Shown here piece by piece: positions 10,213 to 18,909 of a stretch of DNA of 64,000 nucleotides (positions are counted from its first letter, which is position 1; each line of letters opens with the position of its first letter). A program made the position numbers and the translations under genes. Location: assembly GCF_005406125.1 (NCBI RefSeq), contig NZ_BIXZ01000003.1, forward strand, positions 241,110 to 305,109, in the 5' to 3' direction. Below the pieces are notes generated by a model. It was given only the letters and a program-made list of their open reading frames with translations. It was not told where the DNA came from and ran no database searches. The stretch is from Haloarcula mannanilytica. GTDB taxonomy: Archaea > Halobacteriota > Halobacteria > Halobacteriales > Haloarculaceae.

Positions 10213-11141
10213 ACGTTACTGAGACGTACACATTTGCTAATCAGGCACATGCAGACAACTACGGCTACGAGCATCCTGACGCATTCGTGGGTAACTCTTG
10301 GCGAATGTGTTATGATGACAGTGAGTGTGAGCGATTCGAGACTGAGGTGATGCCGACGCTGAAGGCGGAGGGACAGTGGCGGGGTGAGGCAATCGGGACT
10401 CGGAAGGACGGGACAACGTTCCCACAGGAGTTGTCCTTAAGTATGACTGACGACGGACGGGTAATCTGTATCGTCCGGGATATCACCGAGCGCAAGGAGC
10501 GCGAACAGCAATTGGCCAGACAGAACGAGCGTCTCGAAGAGTTTACGAGCGTCGTCTCTCACGATCTTCGAGGCCCGTTGAGTGTGGCAAACGGGCGACT
10601 GGAGTTAGCGCGTGAGGATTGTGACAGTCCGCATTTGGCCCAGGCTGGAGAGAGCGTCGAGCGAGCCATTGACTTGGTAGAAGATTTGCGTGGGCTCGCC
10701 AAAGAGGGGGCTAGCGTTGGAGCAGTCGAATCGGTCGAGTTAGCGGACGTTGTCGAAGAGGCCTGGGAGACCATCGAGACGAACGAGGCAACACTAACTA
10801 TCGAGACGAATCAGAAACTGCCCGCAGACCGGAGTCGACTACGACAGTTATTCGAGAATCTCTTTCGAAACGCAGTCGAACACGGCGGTGAGGGAGTATC
10901 AGTCCGAGTCGGATGGCACGAAAGTGGGTTTTACGTGGCCGATGATGGCCCAGGGATCCCACCAGCTGATCGCGAGCAGGTGTTCGAAACTGGGTATTCG
11001 ACGGCTGAGAGTGGGACCGGGTATGGATTGAATATTGTTTCCGAAATCGTAGCGGCACACGACTGGGAGATTACGGTGACTGAGAGCGATGCTGGTGGTG
11101 CACGGTTCGAAATTACTGGCATCCAATTCGCTGCTGAATAG
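10194..11141 (+). CDS. PAS-histidine kinase, possibly 5'-truncated
   Basis: 315 residues from TTG 10194. A PAS core begins almost at the first residue (YTFANQAHADNYGYEHPDAF near 12; ITERKEREQQL near 100), followed by HisKA with phospho-acceptor His in VVSHDLRGPLS (near 122) and an HATPase domain (NLFRNAVEHGGEG near 224, DDGPGIPP, GTGYGLNIVSEI). Closely related kinases carry further N-terminal PAS sequence, and here the frame starts inside the last codons of the zinc-ribbon gene. I infer a deletion that fused the kinase remnant to the end of that gene. All catalytic boxes are intact, so it may still work as a cytoplasmic sensor kinase, or be a decaying gene. Confidence 0.65.
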   Translation: MRGRFLNVTETYTFANQAHADNYGYEHPDAFVGNSWRMCYDDSECERFETEVMPTLKAEGQWRGEAIGTRKDGTTFPQELSLSMTDDGRVICIVRDITERKEREQQLARQNERLEEFTSVVSHDLRGPLSVANGRLELAREDCDSPHLAQAGESVERAIDLVEDLRGLAKEGASVGAVESVELADVVEEAWETIETNEATLTIETNQKLPADRSRLRQLFENLFRNAVEHGGEGVSVRVGWHESGFYVADDGPGIPPADREQVFETGYSTAESGTGYGLNIVSEIVAAHDWEITVTESDAGGARFEITGIQFAAE

Positions 11142-11311
11142 ATCATCTGTAATTAGCAGACAGTTATTATAAGCTACAGACGGATCCAGGACACATCAGG
11201 TCTCATACTGCTGAGTCGCATATTCCTCTATGCTCTCCCGCATTTGTTCGTTAGTATGGCGATCTCCGTGCTAGTCGCCCAACGCCAGACCTAGTTTGGT
11301 AGTAACTCACA

Positions 11312-11322
11312 TACTTATGTAT
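11312..11322 (+). promoter_or_regulatory. TATA-like box for hybrid histidine kinase
   Basis: ACTTATGTA is centred about 29 nt before ATG 11346, favouring that start (MTEEGDSIQVL) over the upstream in-frame GTG 11325 and ATG 11340. Confidence 0.4.
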
Positions 11323-11345
11323 GGGTGACAAATATCTGGATGTCT

Positions 11346-14300
11346 ATGACAGAGGAGGGCGACAGTATTCAGGTTCTCCATGTGGACGATGACAGGAACC
11401 TGGCTGATCTAGTTGCGGCTTTCCTTGCACAGGAGAACGAACGAATCTCGGTTCGGACGGCGACCAGTCCCGATGAGGGGTTACAGATACTACACGGGGA
11501 GTCGATTGACTGTATTGTTTCCGACTACGAAATGCCGTCTACGAACGGGCTGGAGTTCCTCCAGTCCGTGAGACAGCGGCACCCCGACCTACCGTTCATT
11601 CTGTTTACCGGGAAAGGGAGCGAAGAGATAGCCAGCCAGGCAATCTCAGAAGGAGTGACTGATTACCTACAGAAAGGCGGCACCGAGACGTACACACTTT
11701 TAGCGAACCGGATAACGAGCGCGGTCCGAGAGGCGAAGACACAGAAGTTCGAAACGGCTGTGAAACAGGAGCCGCTAACGCTGCTGGAACGTATTTCGGA
11801 CGCCTTCATCGTGCTCAACACCGACTGGGAGTTCACATTCGTCAACGAGGCCGCCGAAGCCGTGTTCGATCTGCCGGCCAGTGACCTCATCGGCGAAGTG
11901 ATCTGGGACCGCTTTCCCGAGGCTGTGGACACCCCATTTTTCGAGCACTATCACCAGGCAATGGCGGACGGCAATCCGCGAACAATAGAGGAGTACTTCG
12001 AGCCCTGGGACCGCTGGTACCGGGAACACCTCTATCCATCTGAGGATGGGTTATCGGTTCTCCTGCAGGACATTACGGAACAGAAAGAACGTGAACAAGA
12101 ACTCGCACAAACCCGTGAGCGGATGCAACTCGCACTCGAACGGACGAATTCCATCATCTTCGAGATCGATTTCGATGCAAACGAAGTCATCAGGAACGGT
12201 GCCTACGAGCAGTTTTTCGATTTGGCCCCGGGCGAAGTGCCCACGTGGAAAGAACACATCTCCCAGGCGGTACATCCCGACGACAGGGAAGCGTTTCAGC
12301 AGTTCTATCAGCAGGTATCCGACGGGGTCCGGGAAGGCGGCGAGATCGAATACCGGACGAACCCGAAGCGGGGAGAGGTTCACTGGATCCGAGACGAGGT
12401 CCATATCATCGACACCGACGAGGAGGAACCACGACGGGCACTCGGTATTGCACGTGATATAACGGAGCACAAACACATCGAATCTGAACTCCGCCAGGAA
12501 CGGAACCTCGTTGAGAGCATCGTTGAGACCAGCCCAGTCGGCATCGTGGTCGTCGACGCCGACGGTGAACTGTCGTTCGTAAACGAACACGCGGAGGAGA
12601 TCTACGGCCGGACTCGCGAGGAACTCAACGAATTTTCCTACGATGACTCGCGCTGGGATATCGTCAACGAGGACGGTGAGCAGTTCGAAGCGGGCAACAT
12701 TCCCTTCGAACAGGTGGTTGCGCGAGAGAAACCGGTCTACGACCAGGTCCTCGGGTTGCGTCGTCCCTCCGGCAAACGGATCTGGATGTCGGTCAACGGT
12801 GCGCCACGCTGGACCGAGACCGGGGAAATGGATGGAGCGATCTTTGCTATCGAAGACATCACCGAGCAACGTGAACTCGAAGCCGAACTCGAAGAGATAT
12901 TTGGCCGCGTGACTGACGCCTTCTACGCGCTGGATGCGGAGTTCCGGTTCACACACGTCAACGACCGGGCGGCGGAACTGCTCCAGGCGTCCGAGGACGA
13001 ACTGCTCGGGGAGCGGCTCTGGGACCAGTACCCTGATGCCGCCGAAATCGATGAAGTATGGGACGCCTTTCATATGGCGATGGAGACACAGGAGCCACAG
13101 AGCTACGATCTCTACTTTGACCCTCTAGAGTTCTGGGTCGAAGCGACCGTCTACCCCTCGGAAAGCGGTGTTTCAGTCTATTTCAGGGACAGCACCGAGC
13201 GAAAGGAACGCGAACGGAAGATCGAACGCCGTGAGCAGTCGCTCCGCCGCGCCTACGAGATTATCGCGGACCATGATCGGTCCGTCGCCGAACAAATTGA
13301 GGCACTGCTTGCGGTCGGACGGGAACTGCTCGGGACGGACTATGCGACGTTTTCACACATTGACGCCGAGCAGTACGAGTTCGAGGCGGTTGCTGTCGCC
13401 CCCGGTATTGATTTGGAACCTGGTGACACCACAGATCTCGTCGAGTTGCCGATCTGTGAGCGGGTGTTCCGAACCGAGCAGCGACAGGTCATCACTGATG
13501 TGGTCGAGGAGGCCCCGGAGCTAATCAGTCCCGTGTGGGACATCAAGTGCTATCTCGGCACACCGGTCGTCGTCGATGACGCGACCTATGGGACGTTTTG
13601 CTTCTATGAGAGGGAATCTCGCCCCGAGGGGTTCACCGAGTGGGAAATCACGTTCGTGGAACTGCTCAGTGATTGGATCGGATCAGAACTCTCGCGGGAA
13701 CTGGCTACAAACCGCTTACAGCGCCAGAACGACCGTCTCGACGAGTTCGTCAGCGTCGTCTCGCACGACCTCCGGAATCCACTGAGTGTAGCCGAAGGCC
13801 GGCTTAGACTGGCGCAGTCGGAGTGTGACAGCGCACATCTGGACGAGATTGAACAGGCCCATCGGCGAATGGAGGTGCTAATCGATGACCTGCTGGTGTT
13901 GGCCCGGGAAGGCGAGAGTGTGACTGGTAATACCCCAATCTCCCTCCAGCAGATTGCACAGGACTGCTGGACGAACGTCCAGACAGCGAATGCCACAGTC
14001 AACATCGACGTAGATCGGATGATACTGGGCGATGAAAGCCGCCTGAAACAACTGTTCGAAAACTTGCTTCGAAACGCAGTCACCCACGGTGGCGACGATG
14101 TCACTGTGACAATTGGAGAGTTGGAAGACGGATTCTACGTCGAAGACGACGGGCCTGGTGTTTCCGAGGTGGCATCTGAGTCCATATTTGAGGCTGGATA
14201 CTCCTCAGCAACGGACGGTACCGGGTTCGGGTTGAGCATCGTCAAACAGATCGTTGAAGCATACGACTGGGAGATTCGGGTGACCGAGAGCCCTGGCGGT

Positions 14301-14354
14301 GGTGCGCGTTTCGAAATCACTGGTGTCGAGTTTTCCGATGACAGACCGCAATAG
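11346..14354 (+). CDS. large hybrid sensor kinase: REC-PAS4-GAF-HisKA-HATPase
   Basis: 1002 residues. An N-terminal receiver domain (about 5-120) has the acidic pocket in LHVDDDRN, phospho-acceptor Asp in IDCIVSDYEMP and Lys in LFTGKGSEEIAS. Four PAS modules follow (about 135-245, 260-380, 385-515 and 520-620), each ending in a DITE/DSTERKE-type linker. A GAF domain covers about 630-790 (DYATFSHIDAEQYEFEAVAV; YLGTPVVVDDATYGTFCF). HisKA carries the His in VVSHDLRNPLS near 805. HATPase has NLLRNAVTHGG, DDGPG and GTGFGLSIV. No membrane segments, so it is a cytoplasmic multi-input sensor, possibly of light, redox or small ligands. The C-terminal 230 residues closely resemble the kinase at 10194, suggesting duplication. 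No adjacent output gene is seen. Confidence 0.88.
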   Translation: MTEEGDSIQVLHVDDDRNLADLVAAFLAQENERISVRTATSPDEGLQILHGESIDCIVSDYEMPSTNGLEFLQSVRQRHPDLPFILFTGKGSEEIASQAISEGVTDYLQKGGTETYTLLANRITSAVREAKTQKFETAVKQEPLTLLERISDAFIVLNTDWEFTFVNEAAEAVFDLPASDLIGEVIWDRFPEAVDTPFFEHYHQAMADGNPRTIEEYFEPWDRWYREHLYPSEDGLSVLLQDITEQKEREQELAQTRERMQLALERTNSIIFEIDFDANEVIRNGAYEQFFDLAPGEVPTWKEHISQAVHPDDREAFQQFYQQVSDGVREGGEIEYRTNPKRGEVHWIRDEVHIIDTDEEEPRRALGIARDITEHKHIESELRQERNLVESIVETSPVGIVVVDADGELSFVNEHAEEIYGRTREELNEFSYDDSRWDIVNEDGEQFEAGNIPFEQVVAREKPVYDQVLGLRRPSGKRIWMSVNGAPRWTETGEMDGAIFAIEDITEQRELEAELEEIFGRVTDAFYALDAEFRFTHVNDRAAELLQASEDELLGERLWDQYPDAAEIDEVWDAFHMAMETQEPQSYDLYFDPLEFWVEATVYPSESGVSVYFRDSTERKERERKIERREQSLRRAYEIIADHDRSVAEQIEALLAVGRELLGTDYATFSHIDAEQYEFEAVAVAPGIDLEPGDTTDLVELPICERVFRTEQRQVITDVVEEAPELISPVWDIKCYLGTPVVVDDATYGTFCFYERESRPEGFTEWEITFVELLSDWIGSELSRELATNRLQRQNDRLDEFVSVVSHDLRNPLSVAEGRLRLAQSECDSAHLDEIEQAHRRMEVLIDDLLVLAREGESVTGNTPISLQQIAQDCWTNVQTANATVNIDVDRMILGDESRLKQLFENLLRNAVTHGGDDVTVTIGELEDGFYVEDDGPGVSEVASESIFEAGYSSATDGTGFGLSIVKQIVEAYDWEIRVTESPGGGARFEITGVEFSDDRPQ

Positions 14355-14576
14355 CGGGAACAAGGCTTTTTAGCACACAAAGAGACTATTTATCCGTCAG
14401 TAGGAACGGTAGCTGAGCAGTTATTTCAGAACTCTCCTGAAGTAACGTCCGAGTAGGGATTGATGAGACACCGACTCATAACTGAACAGACCGACTCTCT
14501 CGTAGGTTGCGTATCTCAGAGCAAACACTGATGGAGGACCCAGAGATTTTTCTGATGGCTGGTTGAATGTTCGAAT

Positions 14577-14726
14577 GTGGAAGTGACAAATAGACTGAAG
14601 GAGGCGAGTAAACAGGTCCGGCTTGTGAAGCAGGAAGTGGAGGACGACGGCGTTTCTCAGGAGCTTGAGGATGGGTTGGAAGCACTTCAAAACGCGTTGG
14701 AGGCACTTGAAGAGGACAACAATTGA
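14577..14726 (+). CDS. small acidic coiled-coil-like protein, hypothetical
   Basis: 49 residues from GTG 14577 (VEVTNRLKEASKQVRLVKQE in outline), ending ALEALEEDNN. Heptad-like Leu/Val spacing and acidic composition look coding, and the frame is preceded by an in-frame stop at 14553. No family recognised and no good promoter seen. It could also be the 3' end of a longer decayed gene. Confidence 0.4.
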   Translation: MEVTNRLKEASKQVRLVKQEVEDDGVSQELEDGLEALQNALEALEEDNN

Positions 14727-15008
14727 TTCCCAAAGTGTACTCTGAGACGAGGACTGTGCAGTACCTGCTTGGACCGTGCTGACCAATAAAAATGATAAAT
14801 ATAGCTACATATCGGGTGGGATTTTTGAATATATGGGTGACAAATACAGGGGGATAGGCAGCATGGATTGTACGCAGGTTTCTGGTTCCTACCCGGCCGT
14901 CAGTCCCACGTCTGGTTCAGGCCTGCCTCGCCACCTAACCGTTCGTACCGGTCCTCGTTCCCGCAGACGAACCGGAACCAGAATCGGGTCGATGGTTTCC
15001 GCAGTCCG

Positions 15009-16475
15009 TTACATCCCGTCTGTGTCCTGAGACACGATCAGATCGAATGGCGTGTCTGCCGGTTCGTCGTCCGGCGAGAGATAGCCCGCCGCGAAGGCTG
15101 TGTACACCTGCTCGCCTTCGAGACCCACATCGAAATCAGCCACTACGTCACCATCGTTGCTCTCAGTATCACCGCGGATCTGGACGGTGTAGTCGTTAGC
15201 CGGCACCTCAATCGTACCGGATTCCGTATAGGCGACACCGTCGAACAGCGCGTCACCGGTCGATTCGGCGGTCACGTCGACAGCCGGGGCGTCAGGGGAG
15301 ACGTGTACCACGCGGAGTCGCGCGGTGTCCGCTCCCGGCGTGGCGTTGTCGTCTTCGAGAACGAGCGGTGCGAAGGCCTCGTCGGCCGCATCGCCGATTT
15401 CGCCGGCAGCCGCGATGGTGTACGCCTGTCCACTCTCGACAGTCACGTCGCCCTCGAACACCGACGCATCCGAGTCGCCGGCCGCGGTAATCTCGACCGT
15501 TCTGCCGCCAGCGGGGACCTCTAGATAGTCACTGACAGCGCCGAAGGGCACGTCTTCGAGCACGGCCGAGCCGTCGACGTAGATGTCCACGTTCGGGGCG
15601 TTCGGCGACATATGCGCCACTCGGACGCTTGCCGGTTGAGACTCGGTTTCAGTACCCGTGCTGCTGTCGCCCGTGTCCTGTGTCACGAGCAGGTCGAAGG
15701 GCGTGTCTGCCGGGTCGTCGTCCGGCGAGAGATAGCCTGCTGCGAAGGCAGTGTACACCTCGCCACCGGACAGGTTTACGTCGAACTCCGCGACAACGTC
15801 GCCGTCGTTGCTCTCCGTGTCGCCACGCACCTGCAGCGTGTAGTCGCCCTCAGGCACTTCGACGTAGCCGGAGCCGCCATACTCGACGCCGTCATACAGT
15901 GCGTCCCCGTTCGACGCGAGCGTCACGTCCACGGCCGGCGCGTCGGGCGAGGCGTGGACCAGGCGGACACGTGCGGTGTCGCCGCCGGGGTCGCTGTTGT
16001 CGTCCTCCAGTACAAGCGGTTCGAACGCTTGATCGGCGTTGTCACCGATTTCACCCACAGCTGCGATGGTGTACTCCGTGTCCGCTTCCACCGGAACAGG
16101 TCCCGAAAACACCGATGTATCCGGGTCGCCAGCGGCGGTAATCTCTACCGATCGCTCTCCCGCGGGCACGTCGAGGTATTGGCTCACCGCACCGAAGGGA
16201 ACGTCTTCGAGGACCGCATCGCCCTCTACGTAGACATCCACGTTCGGGGCGTTCGGCGACATATGCGCCACTCGGACCGCCGCCGTTCCCGGCTCGGTCT
16301 CCGCTTCGGTCTGGGTCTCCGTTTCTGTCTCCATCGGTGTGTCCATACCACTGTCCGTCTCGGTGTCAGGCTCTTCGGCACCACCGCCACCGTCCCCGCT
16401 ACAGCCAGCGATGCCGACTGTCACACCGGTCCCGATACCGAGCAAAATCCGTCGTCGAGTCGTGTCTGATGACAT
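15009..16475 (-). CDS. DUF4397 lipoprotein with tandem duplicated halves
   Basis: 488 residues from ATG 16475. A Tat signal with lipobox (TTRRRILLGIGTGVTVGIAGC, about 5-25) is followed by a Thr/Glu-rich linker (TETETQTEAETE). Two long repeats then follow (about 60-275 and 280-488), each containing a pair of DUF4397 modules: VRVAHMSPNAPNVDVYV and VRLVHASPDAPAVDVTL type starts. DUF4397 proteins are surface-exposed beta-rich domains of unknown ligand. A 40-bp identical stretch at 15587-15626 and 16238-16277 is separated by 651 bp (217 codons), showing a fairly recent in-frame duplication. A TATA-like box lies 29 nt upstream. Confidence 0.85.
   Translation of the reverse strand: MSSDTTRRRILLGIGTGVTVGIAGCSGDGGGGAEEPDTETDSGMDTPMETETETQTEAETEPGTAAVRVAHMSPNAPNVDVYVEGDAVLEDVPFGAVSQYLDVPAGERSVEITAAGDPDTSVFSGPVPVEADTEYTIAAVGEIGDNADQAFEPLVLEDDNSDPGGDTARVRLVHASPDAPAVDVTLASNGDALYDGVEYGGSGYVEVPEGDYTLQVRGDTESNDGDVVAEFDVNLSGGEVYTAFAAGYLSPDDDPADTPFDLLVTQDTGDSSTGTETESQPASVRVAHMSPNAPNVDIYVDGSAVLEDVPFGAVSDYLEVPAGGRTVEITAAGDSDASVFEGDVTVESGQAYTIAAAGEIGDAADEAFAPLVLEDDNATPGADTARLRVVHVSPDAPAVDVTAESTGDALFDGVAYTESGTIEVPANDYTVQIRGDTESNDGDVVADFDVGLEGEQVYTAFAAGYLSPDDEPADTPFDLIVSQDTDGM
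15587..16277. repeat. 40-bp identical direct repeats, 651 bp apart, inside the DUF4397 gene
   Basis: The copies at 15587-15626 and 16238-16277 are identical and encode the HMSPNAPNVD-type module start. The offset is a multiple of three, so unequal recombination would add or remove one repeat unit in frame. Confidence 0.8.
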
Positions 16476-16498
16476 CCATCATCCACTCGGATTGTCAG

Positions 16499-16509
16499 GT
16501 AAATAGTAC
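16499..16509 (-). promoter_or_regulatory. TATA-like box for the DUF4397 lipoprotein gene
   Basis: On the minus strand TACTATTTAC is centred about 29 nt upstream of ATG 16475. Confidence 0.4.
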
Positions 16510-16789
16510 ATTTCGTGAGTCTCTCTCAATTCTCTCTCAAATCCGCCTAGAGTGTTTGAAACCGCGGTCTATCCAGATTCGCCGAAACTGTTTTATCTCC
16601 TATTCTCAGAATTGTAAAGCATGGAGAATAGGTTTGGCACGCTGGAGTGGGGGGTGATTCTGGGACCCGAGCGTGAGCGCCGTACTCTACGACCGCGAAC
16701 TTCCACTGGTGCGCCGTCTCGAGGCTGGCCTGCATGTGCAGACCGTATGTCGGTGGATTCTTGCCACCCGAACCGGAAGTGCGACCAGA

Positions 16790-17068
16790 ATGGAGACGGT
16801 CCTCTGGCAAACGCTCGCAGGCACTCGCGGAGGACCCAACCGTGCCCGCGTGGTTCGCGCGCTGGCCGACCAGCCGCGAAACGCCAACCAACTCGCCGAT
16901 GATCTCGACCTGGCATACAACACAGTCAGGTACCATCTTGATGTACTCGAAGACAACGGGGTCATCACCAGCAGCGACGCCGATTACGGCGTCATCTATC
17001 TCCCCAGCGAGCAAGCGAGAAACCACTGGGACACGGTCGAACGAATCCTCACACAGGTGGACGACTGA
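16790..17068 (+). CDS. winged-helix (ArsR-like) transcription regulator
   Basis: 92 residues from ATG 16790 (METVLWQTLAGTRGGPNRAR). The helix-turn-helix reads RNANQLADDLDLAYNTVRYH near 37-56, with wing region VLEDNGVITSS and YLPSEQAR. This GTRGGPNRARIIRAL...NANQLA pattern is common in haloarchaeal regulators paired with a small membrane protein. An in-frame GTG at 16673 would add 39 residues unlike the family, so the ATG is preferred. The 314 bp upstream contain a TATA-like TTTATC at 16590-16596 but no other convincing gene. The partner membrane gene follows 63 bp downstream. Confidence 0.75.
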   Translation: METVLWQTLAGTRGGPNRARVVRALADQPRNANQLADDLDLAYNTVRYHLDVLEDNGVITSSDADYGVIYLPSEQARNHWDTVERILTQVDD

Positions 17069-17131
17069 TATGCACACGACACAACACTGCCAACGACCAA
17101 CGGGAGCGAACCGACCACAGGAGCCCACAGT

Positions 17132-17413
17132 ATGAGTCTCGTGTTGAACGGGGCCCGTATCGCCGCCGCAGTCAACATCCTGTTGCTAGGCGTCCTTATC
17201 ACTATCTGGGCCCAGACCTACCGCGAAATCCGTGCCCCACTGACGCTGGGCTCTATTGTGTTCGCGTCGTTTCTGCTTGCGGAGAACGCCGTTGCCCTGT
17301 ACTTTTATTTCACCGCCCCGGCGATGCCCGCGATAGCCGTCCAAGTGATGATGGTCCTCCAGATGCTCGAAACGATCGGTATCGGTGTGTTGACGTACTT
17401 CACTTGGAAATGA
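17132..17413 (+). CDS. small three-helix membrane protein (DUF7521-like), regulator partner
   Basis: 93 residues from ATG 17132 (MSLVLNGARIAAAVNILLLG). Three hydrophobic segments at about 9-26, 38-58 and 66-92. Haloarchaeal winged-helix regulators of the type just upstream are often followed by such a membrane protein; the pair may form a membrane-linked regulatory unit, but the mechanism is unknown. It ends 3 bp before the stop of the convergent amidase gene. Confidence 0.6.
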   Translation: MSLVLNGARIAAAVNILLLGVLITIWAQTYREIRAPLTLGSIVFASFLLAENAVALYFYFTAPAMPAIAVQVMMVLQMLETIGIGVLTYFTWK

Positions 17414-17416
17414 TGT

Positions 17417-18703
17417 TCATGGTTCCAGTGTTTGAGCGATATCATGCCCCCATTTTAATAGATGCTCGTCAGTGTTAAATTTAGATATACATTGCACAGC
17501 GACAGGTAGCCCATCGATATTGTCTCCTGTCGGAATGGCGATTGTGGGGAGTCCAGCATGTGTCCATGGAAGATTCATTATTGGATCGCCTGTAGAGTCA
17601 ATGCCCTCAGGGGCTGGTCCACAGGCACCTGGAGCAATCCAGATATCAATATCGTGGTCATCCATAATCCCGGTCAGGGACTCACGGGTCTCAATACGGC
17701 TGTTTCGGCCGACGGCGATCTCTTTCGTTGGGACACTGTACCCCTCAGTTATGAGTTCGGCTGTCTGATCCGCGTACTTTTCACCGTGTTCTTGATACCA
17801 CTCATGATGTACCATTGCAGCTTCGGCAGCCATGAGTCGTTCGTGGTACTTGTTGATAGCCTTGATGTCAGGTAGCACAGAGACTTCCTTGACATCGTAG
17901 CCACTCCTCTCTAACCGGCTACAGTGGGTCCGGAAACGCTCAAGTCCGTCCGAACTAGCCTGCTGGAGATATGGTCCGTTTGGTATTCCAATCGTTGGCC
18001 GGTTCATTCCCTCGGGAATCGTTTGCCATTCCTCACAGAGTACGCTGGCGGCTATCTCGGCCCCGGCTACATCTTGCGTGAAGAAACCGACGTGGTCAAC
18101 CGACTGTGACACTGGAATCACACCTTCAGTCGACACGCGACTGTAGCTGGGCTTGAACCCGACAATTCCACAGAATGAGGCGGGCCTGATGATCGAACCG
18201 ATGGTCTGGGTCCCTAACGCGAGTGGACAGAGCCCCGCCGCAACTGCAGCGGCAGACCCACTGCTTGAGCCGCCCGGTGTGTGGTTCGTATCGTGTGGGT
18301 TTTTTGTTGGACCGGGTTCTGCGTAGGCGAATTCCGCCGTTACGGTCTTTCCGAAGACCAGGGCACCTGCTGATTTGAGCTGACGAACGACAGTTGCCTC
18401 CGGGCCAGTCAATTGTTCGGCTGGAAGCGATGAGTTCGCTCTCGTCTGAAAGCCCGAGGCGTGCATAATGTCTTTCACGCCAACCGGAATCCCATATAAT
18501 GCCTTTTTTGACGAGCCTGTGTCCGGCAGCTGTTCCGCCTCGTTTGCGAGCCGGGACCACCTATCAGATTCGGGAAGCAGCGACTCAATTTTGGGTTCGA
18601 TGGCCTCCGTTCGCGTTCGAAGCTCCTCCAGGTATTCCTCGACGGACAACGAATTATCTTGGAGCTTTGCAACTGTTTGCGCTAACTGGTTACTGTGAAT
18701 CAT
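17417..18703 (-). CDS. amidase signature family enzyme
   Basis: 428 residues from ATG 18703 (MIHSNQLAQTVAKLQ). The Ser-cisSer-Lys triad is visible: Lys77 in GVKDIM, Ser147 in TPGGSSSGS and Ser170 in GTQTIGSIIRP (the usual GGS is IGS here). Length and layout match GatA/AtzF-type amidases that hydrolyse small amides. A GatA role is unlikely because no GatB/GatC neighbours are present. The start overlaps by 4 bp the end of a peptide-permease remnant, so it was probably part of an amide or peptide uptake operon that has since decayed. Confidence 0.85.
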   Translation of the reverse strand: MIHSNQLAQTVAKLQDNSLSVEEYLEELRTRTEAIEPKIESLLPESDRWSRLANEAEQLPDTGSSKKALYGIPVGVKDIMHASGFQTRANSSLPAEQLTGPEATVVRQLKSAGALVFGKTVTAEFAYAEPGPTKNPHDTNHTPGGSSSGSAAAVAAGLCPLALGTQTIGSIIRPASFCGIVGFKPSYSRVSTEGVIPVSQSVDHVGFFTQDVAGAEIAASVLCEEWQTIPEGMNRPTIGIPNGPYLQQASSDGLERFRTHCSRLERSGYDVKEVSVLPDIKAINKYHERLMAAEAAMVHHEWYQEHGEKYADQTAELITEGYSVPTKEIAVGRNSRIETRESLTGIMDDHDIDIWIAPGACGPAPEGIDSTGDPIMNLPWTHAGLPTIAIPTGDNIDGLPVAVQCISKFNTDEHLLKWGHDIAQTLEP

Positions 18704-18909
18704 CTACTGAGTACCTGTGACATCTGGGTTGATTTCTGCGTCCAATACGTTGGGGGAGAAATTAACATAATAACCACTGCGATGACGGCAAAAACGAACT
18801 GTTCTCTCTGAAAGTCCTGCCCCAAACCAGAATTGACCAAACCATATCCAATATCCGGCCAATTGAATACAGTCTCGGCGACATCCAAACCGCCGATAGT
18901 TATTGTCAT
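18700..18909 (-). pseudogene. DppB-type peptide ABC permease, C-terminal remnant
   Basis: 69 codons: GGLDVAETVFNWPDIGYGLV then NSGLGQDFQ ... VFAVIAVVIMLI. The ETVFNWPxIGxLLVxS...DYPVVQGVVFVIA pattern is the conserved 3' end of DppB/OppB permeases. Everything before the GG of this motif is missing and the family's final DLLYAYLDPR is replaced by PPTYWTQKSTQ. It overlaps the amidase start by 4 bp (ATGA). I infer that an oligopeptide-type transporter once preceded the amidase, comparable to the intact dpp-hydantoinase operon at 46-55 kb. Confidence 0.7.

Noticed and set aside
12051..13073. 340-codon minus-strand frame opposite the large sensor kinase
   Set aside because: Antisense shadow; the sense frame contains well-formed PAS domains across the whole interval.
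16621..16902. Plus-strand frame starting at ATG 16621 with a TATA-like box
   Set aside because: It is a different frame over the winged-helix gene, Arg/Pro-rich and without a domain; the box more likely serves the regulator's transcript.
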